From assembly GCA_030043835.1 (NCBI GenBank), contig JASHWY010000206.1, positions 1 through 5,289 of the forward strand: DNA of 5,289 nt. The letters run 5' to 3'. Made by a program: the position numbers and the translations under genes. Shown here piece after piece: positions 1 through 4,730 of this stretch (the first letter of the stretch is position 1; every line of letters begins with the position of its first letter). Under the pieces are notes generated by a model that saw only the letters and a list, made by a program, of their open reading frames with translations, was not told where the DNA came from and did not search any database. The stretch is from Thermoplasmata archaeon. Its GTDB lineage: Archaea > Thermoplasmatota > Thermoplasmata > Lutacidiplasmatales > UBA184.

Positions 1-138
1 GTCTACCGAGGGTTGACGAGCGCGGGCACCGAAGGCCGCGGCCTGCGGTGGAAGGGGAAGGGAACCGAACGGTTCCGGCCGTCGTATGCGCGCAACCGCC
101 GCGACACCCGGCGCACGCAGACGAAAGTCATTCCGTAG
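1..138 (+). CDS. rpl15e: 50S ribosomal protein L15e, C-terminal fragment (5' end outside window)
   Basis: Reading from base 1 in frame 1 gives 45 codons followed by TAG at 136-138. The peptide begins [20 protein letters not shown] and continues with GTERFRPS. This matches the conserved end of archaeal/eukaryotic L15e, whose usual form is close to RGLTSAGKKxRGLRxKGKGxEKxRPS. L15e is a basic large-subunit protein that binds 23S rRNA; full-length archaeal versions are about 190 residues, so roughly a quarter is present. After the conserved RPS the tail is about 17 residues and ends in TKVIP, which differs from the usual short GRRGK-like ending. The gene converges on the Toprim gene, and the last 11 bases are shared. 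The frame has no start codon in the window, so it is easy to miss, but the motif match is strong. Confidence 0.88.
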   Translation, partial: VYRGLTSAGTEGRGLRWKGKGTERFRPSYARNRRDTRRTQTKVIP

Positions 139-598
139 TCGGAGCCCTTTCGGCCTCGTCCGGTTCGACGAGGGCGTCTAACGTCTGACCGCGCCGCTCC
201 GCCTGGCGACGCACCCATCCGTGAAGTCCTTCCACGTGAACGAGCTCGCCGCGGAGGATTCGGGCGAGTCGACGGCGGTACTCAAGGTCGAGGCGAGTCC
301 GGTCCGCGCCCAAGAGCTCCTTGAGCCGGTGGGCTAGGTGGCCACCCTCCGTGTCCCAGTCAGTGAGCAGGATGACCCGCGAGCTCGATGCGACGAGGGC
401 GTGGGCCGTCCCAGCGAGAGTGCGACCCCGGTGCACCGCCACGACGGATCCGACCACGCCGAGGCGTCGAAGGGCTCTACGGTCGCGCTCTCCCTCGACG
501 ACGATCACTGTACCGGGCTCCTCGCTCTCGGTCTTCAGACGTTGCCAGAGGTCGACGAACCTCTCGAACGCATCGTTCGCGGTTCCCGGGCTTCGCAT
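128..598 (-). CDS. Toprim domain protein, small archaeal UPF0292-like family
   Basis: The protein has 156 residues, consistent with the small stand-alone Toprim proteins of archaea. The Toprim core is visible: strand and catalytic Glu in [13 protein letters not shown] (E35, followed by G36), and the DxD motif in [12 protein letters not shown] (D80, D82, with E84-G85 after it). A basic segment rich in Arg follows (about 98-115), then [10 protein letters not shown] near the end. Toprim folds bind divalent metal and act in primases, topoisomerases, OLD nucleases and RNase M5. The role of this small family is not established; nucleic-acid cleavage or binding is inference. The ATG at 598 is supported by GGAG at 608-611, nine bases upstream. 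The gene is divergent from the GINS gene and its stop lies inside the end of L15e, so it sits among informational genes. Confidence 0.85.
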   Translation of the reverse strand: MRSPGTANDAFERFVDLWQRLKTESEEPGTVIVVEGERDRRALRRLGVVGSVVAVHRGRTLAGTAHALVASSSRVILLTDWDTEGGHLAHRLKELLGADRTRLDLEYRRRLARILRGELVHVEGLHGWVRRQAERRGQTLDALVEPDEAERAPTTE

Positions 599-703
599 CC
601 TGTCCCTCTCCCGTCCGCGCGCGGGCGTCGTCCTCGCGGGCTCCGCAACCGCAGTTCTCCTATACTCCTTCGGCTCTCACCGCACCCCTCGCATGGGGGT
701 CCC
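599..703. promoter_or_regulatory. Divergent intergenic region between Toprim and GINS genes with a TATA-like element
   Basis: The 105 bases separate two divergent genes. The only A/T-containing box is CTATAC at 660-665, in an otherwise GC-rich stretch. As a plus-strand archaeal TATA box it would place transcription start near 687-690, about 15 bases before the GINS GTG at 704. Read on the minus strand it appears as GTATAG and could direct a start near 636-640, about 40 bases before the Toprim ATG. No separate TATA-like box for the Toprim gene was seen. Assignment is by spacing and base composition only. Confidence 0.4.
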
Positions 704-1366
704 GTGCCGGATCATTTCACCCTCCTTCTCGAATGGCGCCGGAACGAGGCCGCGGCCCGGGGCCTTGGCAAACTTCCGCACGACTTCTATCCCGCGACTG
801 CCGTCTACCTCGCCGAGACGCGACGATCGTACGAGGCCGAGCTGCGCGAGAACCCGTCCGGCCGCAAGGGGGAGATCGCACGCCAGACCTACCAGCGGGC
901 GAGCTCGATCGCGCGCGACATCGTCGAGGGCCGCGCGCAGAAGGTCCTCACCGCAGCGTTCCAGGCGAGCATCGGGGGGACGAGGGAGCTTCCGCACGCC
1001 CTCCCCGAGGAACGGGCACTCTTCGATGGGCTCCTCGGCGCGCTCCTCGCTCACCGACGCTCCGCGGCGGGCTACTTGGAGCCCCACGCCGGGACTCCTA
1101 CGGCGCCGGCGGGCCCTCCCGCGCGGTCCGACGAACCGACGCCGGCTCGGTCCAGGGAACCGCCCACCGCCGCCAACGCGCCCAACGTCCCGGCCACGTC
1201 TTGGGTTCGCTTGCTGAAGGACGGCCGTCCGATCGAGGTCGGGTCGGAGACGATCGACCTACGGGCCGACGATGTCCTTTCCCTCCCCCCCGAGACGGCC
1301 AAGCTTCTCATCGACGCGAAGATGGCGGAGGCGATCCGGCCGGGCTCCGTACGGACCGTTACCTGA
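704..1366 (+). CDS. gins51: GINS complex subunit, Gins51 (Gins15) type
   Basis: The product has 220 residues from a GTG start. The N-terminal alpha-helical A domain (about 1-125) carries the family pattern LGKLPHDFYPATAVYL (21-36), then a helix with ASSIARDIVEGRAQKVLTAA (66-85), matching the 'dl...R..Ki' element, and PEERALFDGLLGALLAHR (101-118). A Pro/Ala-rich linker (about 129-164) follows. A small beta B domain (about 165-212) contains VRLLKDGRPIEVG, LRADDVLSLPPETAKLL and MAEAI. The A-then-B order is that of Gins51; Gins23 has the reverse. In archaea GINS joins MCM and GAN/Cdc45-RecJ in the replicative helicase. The frame stays open upstream to 338, but those codons lie opposite the Toprim gene, and family similarity begins only at 704, so GTG-704 is chosen. 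A GGGGGT sits just ahead. The stop overlaps the converging methyltransferase end. Confidence 0.88.
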   Translation: MPDHFTLLLEWRRNEAAARGLGKLPHDFYPATAVYLAETRRSYEAELRENPSGRKGEIARQTYQRASSIARDIVEGRAQKVLTAAFQASIGGTRELPHALPEERALFDGLLGALLAHRRSAAGYLEPHAGTPTAPAGPPARSDEPTPARSREPPTAANAPNVPATSWVRLLKDGRPIEVGSETIDLRADDVLSLPPETAKLLIDAKMAEAIRPGSVRTVT

Positions 1367-2501
1367 TCGAACGCACGGCCTCGGCGCCGAGCGGGGCTGC
1401 GAGCTCAAGGACCCGGAACCGCTCGAACCCGAACAGGAGGTTCTTGGCGGCGAGGCGAAGTCGAACCTCGGCCACGGACGAGCCGGCCTCGCGAATCGCG
1501 TCCTCGAGAAGGTCCGCGAAGCCCCAGGCCCCCAACGCCTCGGCCTGAGAGCGGAAGGAGATCTCGTGAAGCCCCGCCTTCGTAGCCGCAGCGCGGATCC
1601 GGTCGAAGTTGACGAACGCCGAAAGGTCGCTCGCGCCCGGTTCGCTGAGAGGGTCAGGGACCTCGCGGTGCTCCCGAACTCCAGCGAGCGTGCCTGACGG
1701 GTGGGCCGCGAGGAGCTCCCTCTCACTCATCCCAAAGTCGATGAGTGCGGTAAGGCCCACCGTGAGGTGGTCCGCGATCTCCCGAACGAACCCTTCGGCC
1801 ATCGGGGAGATCTCCAGCGTCGCTCCCGGTGAGGCGGAGTGGGGCAGGGGAGCGCCGGGGACGCTCGCGGCTTCGCCATCTTCCGCCACGACCCATCGCT
1901 TCCCTTCTCGGCGGACCCCGAGCTCGTGCCAGACGCTCCCGCTCCAGCGGAGCCGGCGCACCGGTAGGGCGTCTAAGAACTCGTTCGCGAGGACGACGCC
2001 GGCGAACGGCCCGTCGGCGCCCACGGAGGTGAGGGACGTAAGCCCGATCCCTGCGGCGCGGGCGAGCGGAGCGATCCGCTCGATCGTTCGGTCGCGAAGC
2101 GCGCTCGACCGCTCGACGATGACGTAGTTAAGAGGGGAATCCGGCGCGGCAAGGTCGGCGAGGTCCGGTATGATGGACGCGGCGAGCGTGCCGTCCCCCG
2201 GGCCCATCTCGACGACGCGGAACGGCCCCTTCGGGGCGACGGCGTTTCGCACCGCACGGATCCGCCGCGCAATTGCCCGTCCGAAGATCGGGTGCACATG
2301 GGCCGCGGTGTAGAAGTCACCGGTCGGGCCGAGCGGGGAGCGGGGTCGGGCGTAGAACCCGTCCGGCTCCGAGTAGAGCGCGATCTCCATGAACCGGTCG
2401 AACGGGAGGAACCCTCCTCCTGCCGCCCGGTCGAGGGCGACGCTCACGCGGTGAAGTCGTTCGCGCTCGCCGAGCTCGTCGTGGGGAGCGTCGGCCGGCA
2501 T
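1359..2501 (-). CDS. midA: SAM-dependent methyltransferase, MidA/NDUFAF7 family (COG1565)
   Basis: The protein has 380 residues from ATG-2501, the usual family size. Family landmarks are in order: FLPFDRFMEIALYSEPDGFY (31-50), GPTGDFYTAAHVHPIFG (58-74), the SAM-binding glycine motif VVEMGPGDGTLAASI (96-110), LANEFLDALPVRRL (171-184), LIDFG (253-257), and the GTLAG...DP...PG..DLSAFVNF block (270-299). Human NDUFAF7 dimethylates an arginine of the 49-kDa (NDUFS2/NuoD) subunit of complex I, so a NuoD-like or other protein arginine substrate is plausible here, but that is inference. The frame is open to 2600 but those extra 33 codons lie over the chaperone gene; ATG-2501 starts 22 bases after that gene's stop. 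No strong Shine-Dalgarno is seen; a GAGGG at 2521-2525 is too distant. Probably co-transcribed with the chaperone. Confidence 0.88.
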   Translation of the reverse strand: MPADAPHDELGERERLHRVSVALDRAAGGGFLPFDRFMEIALYSEPDGFYARPRSPLGPTGDFYTAAHVHPIFGRAIARRIRAVRNAVAPKGPFRVVEMGPGDGTLAASIIPDLADLAAPDSPLNYVIVERSSALRDRTIERIAPLARAAGIGLTSLTSVGADGPFAGVVLANEFLDALPVRRLRWSGSVWHELGVRREGKRWVVAEDGEAASVPGAPLPHSASPGATLEISPMAEGFVREIADHLTVGLTALIDFGMSERELLAAHPSGTLAGVREHREVPDPLSEPGASDLSAFVNFDRIRAAATKAGLHEISFRSQAEALGAWGFADLLEDAIREAGSSVAEVRLRLAAKNLLFGFERFRVLELAAPLGAEAVRSIR

Positions 2502-2523
2502 GGCGACGCCGCTGGGGCGACCC

Positions 2524-3312
2524 TCAGCCGATGTACCCGAGGTCGTCCCGCGGTCGCTCGGAAGCGGGCGCCGCCTCGCCGGAGCGCTGCTCGGCCTCAT
2601 GGATCTTCTGGGCGATCCGATCGATCTCCTGGGCCTTCGCTTTGAGCGCGGAGAAATCGATCTCGATGCGAAGGATCTTGCAGAGGACCTCGAGGACCGC
2701 CTCGGCGCTCCGGGGGTCGACGAAGTACCCCGAGGTCTCCCCCATGAGGCAGACCCCCTCCATGTCGAAGAGGCGCCCGAGCCCGAGAAAGAGCCCGCTC
2801 GCCCCGATCAAGCCGCCGCCGGGGTCGTTCCGCGAGAAGACCACACCGAACTTCTTCATCTCTGCGACCCGTTCCGCGTTGGTCGCTGCACCGAGGACGC
2901 GAGGCTCCTCGACGACCCGTCCCTGAGCGAAACCCGCGAGCGTGAACACCTCGCGTACGCCGCGGGCGTGGCAGTAGTCGAGCACCCGCTCGGTGATTTC
3001 GTACTGTCCTTCCGGTGAGATCCCTTGGTAGTCCCCCCCGAGCACGAGGATGTCCCGCGCTGCCTGGGTCGGAGACTTCCAGTAGTAAAGGTCGTTCGAG
3101 ACGAGGCGGATGACCCCCTCCTCGCTCACGTACACCTGGGGTGGGAAGAATTTGGAATAGATCGTCGCGAGGGGTTTCGCAGGGAGCTGGTCCTTCAAGT
3201 AGTCGGCGGCGAGCTTTCCCACGTTCCCGACGCCGGGAAGCCCCTCGACCAGGATCGGGTCGCGGAGCGTGACCTTCGGGGTCTCCACGGTGCGGATGAC
3301 GACGTCCTCCAC
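2524..3312 (-). CDS. pbaB: Proteasome assembly chaperone family protein, PbaB/PAC2 type (COG2047)
   Basis: The product has 262 residues. The N-terminus has ILVEGLPGVGNVGKLAADYL (20-39), the hallmark start of the PAC2 fold. FFPPQVYV (55-62), REVFTLAGFAQGR (120-132), NDPGGGLIGASGLFLGLG (162-179) and LMGETSGYFVDPRSAEAVLE (189-208) follow in family order. The tail (about 220-245) is a charged helix likely to be coiled coil, then a flexible segment ending DDLGYIG. Archaeal PbaB and its relatives interact with 20S proteasome alpha subunits; a Pyrococcus PbaB has been reported to activate the proteasome without ATP through its C-terminal tail. The terminal Tyr-Ile-Gly here is HbYX-like but not a strict hydrophobic-Tyr-X end. 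The GTG start at 3312 is supported by GGAG (3322-3325), nine bases away, and a TATA-like box further upstream. It heads a two-gene unit with the methyltransferase. Confidence 0.9.
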   Translation of the reverse strand: MEDVVIRTVETPKVTLRDPILVEGLPGVGNVGKLAADYLKDQLPAKPLATIYSKFFPPQVYVSEEGVIRLVSNDLYYWKSPTQAARDILVLGGDYQGISPEGQYEITERVLDYCHARGVREVFTLAGFAQGRVVEEPRVLGAATNAERVAEMKKFGVVFSRNDPGGGLIGASGLFLGLGRLFDMEGVCLMGETSGYFVDPRSAEAVLEVLCKILRIEIDFSALKAKAQEIDRIAQKIHEAEQRSGEAAPASERPRDDLGYIG

Positions 3313-3317
3313 GGGCC

Positions 3318-3335
3318 CTCTCTCCGCCGAGAGAG
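3318..3335. repeat. Perfect 7-bp inverted repeat over the pbaB ribosome binding site
   Basis: CTCTCTC (3318-3324), a four-base spacer CGCC (3325-3328), and GAGAGAG (3329-3335) form a perfect inverted repeat between the candidate TATA box and the GTG start of the chaperone gene. The Shine-Dalgarno GGAG (3325-3322 on the minus strand) falls in one arm and the loop edge. If included in the RNA (for example in read-through transcripts from the upstream genes) it could hide the ribosome site. As DNA it sits at the predicted start point and could be an operator. Both functions are inference. Confidence 0.4.
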
Positions 3336-3344
3336 CCGACCGCG

Positions 3345-3360
3345 GCCGATAAGGTTTCGG
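3345..3360 (-). promoter_or_regulatory. Candidate BRE/TATA promoter of the pbaB-midA unit
   Basis: On the minus strand the sequence reads CCGAAACCTTATCGG, resembling an archaeal purine/A-rich BRE followed by a TATA box (CCTTATC at 3354-3348). With the usual 22-27 base spacing the transcript would start near 3324-3329, giving a leader of about 11-17 bases before GTG-3312. It lies in an 86-bp gap that is clearly longer than the 2-22 bp gaps elsewhere on this strand, which supports a new transcription unit here. Confidence 0.5.
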
Positions 3361-3398
3361 TTACGGATTGACCAGCCGGTATCCCTTTCGGGGTCCGG

Positions 3399-4142
3399 TC
3401 AGGCGGTACGCCAACCGTCCTCCCCGACGTCGATCTTGACGATGCGGGCGAGGTCCGGTCGGTTCCCGACCTTCTCCAAGTAGAGGGTGTGCTCGTACCG
3501 CTCGCCCCTCGGCTCCGCGCGGAGGTCCAGGGAGAGGTCGGCGAGGTCTTGGAGCAGTCCCAAGACCTGGCGATCGTGGCCGAGGGAGTGGGCGGTCATG
3601 AGGGCCTGGCCGCCGATCGACTGGCACCGGTGCCGGATCTGTCGCGCGACGGTCGTGACCTCCTTCGGCTCGAGGACCTCGAAGAAGAAATCGACCGAAT
3701 CGACGACGAGCCGAAACGGGGTGTCGATGTCCGCGAGGTCGGCGAGCATCCGGTTCGTGAGGCTGAACGAGGTCTGGAACCGGTCGCGGGTCGGCGCCTC
3801 CGCGAGCCGGTCCGGTGTGAGGCCGCGTTCGCGCGCCCTCGCCACGTCGAGGCCTCGCACGAGGACTCGCTCGTAGTACTCGTCGGCGAGGTTCACGATC
3901 TTGATCTCGGCCGGGTCCCAGCCGAAATCGTCGAACGCCTTTTTGACGTCCTCGCTGCGCTCGTAGGTCGTATAGAACAGCACCGGGGCCGTTCCGGCCC
4001 CGGCGTGCGCGAACTGTTTCGCGAGGAGGGGGGCGCCCGATCCCGAGTGGCCGTGGAGGATCGCGAGCCAGCCGGGAGGTAGCGCCGTCGCGATCGGTTG
4101 GTCGATCTCGGGGATCCCGAGAATCGGAAACCGGTCCGGCAC
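3399..4142 (-). CDS. KaiC-like RecA-superfamily protein with defective Walker A
   Basis: The product has 247 residues from GTG-4142, a single RecA-fold domain of KaiC type. An N-terminal 'GIPEIDQPIATALPPGWLAI' element (9-28) matches the KaiC lead-in to the P-loop. The P-loop itself reads GHSGSGAPLL (31-40): glycines 31, 34 and 36 are kept, but the catalytic Lys and the following Ser/Thr are Ala37 and Pro38. The Walker B strand is FRLVVDSVDFFFE (143-155, Asp148). A sensor-like strand ALMTAHSLGHD (170-180) and a C-terminal YLEKVGNRPDLARIVKI (221-237), corresponding to the KaiC KMRG strand, follow. Without the Lys, ATP hydrolysis is unlikely; a regulatory or structural partner role is inferred. 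GGAGG (4152-4156) lies nine bases ahead of the start and only two bases separate it from the preceding gene's stop. Last gene of the KaiC-like cluster. Confidence 0.8.
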   Translation of the reverse strand: MPDRFPILGIPEIDQPIATALPPGWLAILHGHSGSGAPLLAKQFAHAGAGTAPVLFYTTYERSEDVKKAFDDFGWDPAEIKIVNLADEYYERVLVRGLDVARARERGLTPDRLAEAPTRDRFQTSFSLTNRMLADLADIDTPFRLVVDSVDFFFEVLEPKEVTTVARQIRHRCQSIGGQALMTAHSLGHDRQVLGLLQDLADLSLDLRAEPRGERYEHTLYLEKVGNRPDLARIVKIDVGEDGWRTA

Positions 4143-4144
4143 CC

Positions 4145-4726
4145 TTACAGGCCTCCCCCGGCGACGTCGATCGTCTCATCGACCAGGAGGTTCAGCATCT
4201 GCTCGACGTGGGATGTCTCAGGGTCGTTGGTCTCGAGGACGAGCGTGACCACCTGACGGCTCTTGAGACTGTTCAAAAGGATGTGGAAGAACTCCGAGAG
4301 GAGGTCCGGGGGATTGTGGATCACGAGCGAGTTCACCGAGTCGATGACGACGATCTCCCGGGGGTGCGGGAACTTCTTGATCAAGTACTCGACCCGCAGC
4401 ATGATCTCCTCGAGCGCGCGAGGGCTGTCGATGTACGTCGCGTTCGCGAGCGGGTTCGCGTAGTTCATCATGATGTGGCTGATGGCGTCGACGAACGAGA
4501 TCCGGTCCGCCGGCACGTCGAGGGCCTGTGCGAGCGACCAGACGAAGGCGGCCGGGTTCGTCACGGTCACGTAGATCGTGTGAGCGCCCGTCTCGCTCCC
4601 CACGTCCCTAAGGGTTGCGTTCAGCACCGCGAAGTAGTGGTCGGCGTACTCGCGCGGGTCGAGCTTCAAGGCGACCGCGCTCCCGCCGGGGAGGTTCCTC
4701 AATCGCTCGCCAATGTCGACCGGCAC
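4145..4726 (-). CDS. RecA/KaiC-fold protein lacking a P-loop, function unknown
   Basis: The protein has 193 residues from GTG-4726. I do not recognise a named family. Its layout is that of a shortened KaiC domain: LPGGSAVALKLDPREYADHY (12-31) occupies the place where KaiC has GxxGxGKT, but there is no P-loop at all. AHTIYVTVTNPAAFVWSLAQ (48-67) fits the next strand and helix. REIVVIDSVNSLVI (123-136) is a clear Walker B-type strand with Asp129 followed by Ser, as in KaiC. VVTLVLETNDPE (149-160) fits the next core strand. The protein stops after DETIDVAGGGL, so the KMRG-containing C-terminal strands are missing. GGAGG (4735-4739) is eight bases ahead of the GTG, and the gap to the upstream gene is four bases, so translation is probably coupled. 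The likely role is a non-catalytic partner of the flanking KaiC-like proteins, by inference only. Confidence 0.72.
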   Translation of the reverse strand: MPVDIGERLRNLPGGSAVALKLDPREYADHYFAVLNATLRDVGSETGAHTIYVTVTNPAAFVWSLAQALDVPADRISFVDAISHIMMNYANPLANATYIDSPRALEEIMLRVEYLIKKFPHPREIVVIDSVNSLVIHNPPDLLSEFFHILLNSLKSRQVVTLVLETNDPETSHVEQMLNLLVDETIDVAGGGL

Positions 4727-4730
4727 GACG

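Larger units (their letters stand above)
3313..3398. other. Intergenic gap between the KaiC-like cluster and pbaB
   Basis: The 86 bases contain the candidate promoter and inverted repeat described separately. Just downstream of the KaiC-like gene stop (minus strand) there is CCC-GAAA-GGG (around 3382-3392), a small tetraloop hairpin flanked by CCGG on both sides. It has no following T-run, so it is weak evidence for a terminator. No coding signal was seen. Confidence 0.35.

Noticed and set aside
61..76. Perfect inverted repeat GGAACCG-AA-CGGTTCC, candidate terminator or operator
   Set aside because: It lies inside the L15e coding frame (codons for the GTERFR stretch), so coding constraint explains it well enough.
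3..131. Minus-strand small ORF whose ATG overlaps the Toprim stop as ATGA, as if translationally coupled
   Set aside because: The opposite strand encodes the clear L15e C-terminus; the Arg/Pro-rich 42-residue product is its antisense shadow.
615..624. Ten-base palindrome CCGCGCGCGG in the divergent intergenic region
   Set aside because: Simple alternating CG sequence is expected by chance at this base composition; no second copy or box nearby supports a site.
321..1548. Long plus-strand ORFs in other frames and the upstream extension of the GINS frame to 338
   Set aside because: Products are Arg/Pro/Ser-rich and lack family motifs. They arise from the GC-rich Toprim and GINS genes, and GINS similarity begins at 704.
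2502..2600. N-terminal extension of the methyltransferase from an ATG at 2600
   Set aside because: The added residues lie over the 3' end of pbaB, are low complexity, and are not part of the MidA family N-terminus; ATG-2501 follows the pbaB stop.
3489..4082. Plus-strand antisense ORFs of 130-200 residues (also 2500-3018, 3025-3483, 4208-4774)
   Set aside because: They are antisense to well-supported genes, rich in Arg/Asp/Glu/Val as expected for reverse-complement reading of GC-rich codons, and show no family features.
3361..4179. 272-residue minus-strand ORF overlapping the degenerate KaiC gene in another frame
   Set aside because: Composition is dominated by Arg, Gly and Pro with no motif; the overlapping 247-residue frame has clear RecA-fold motifs and a Shine-Dalgarno site.
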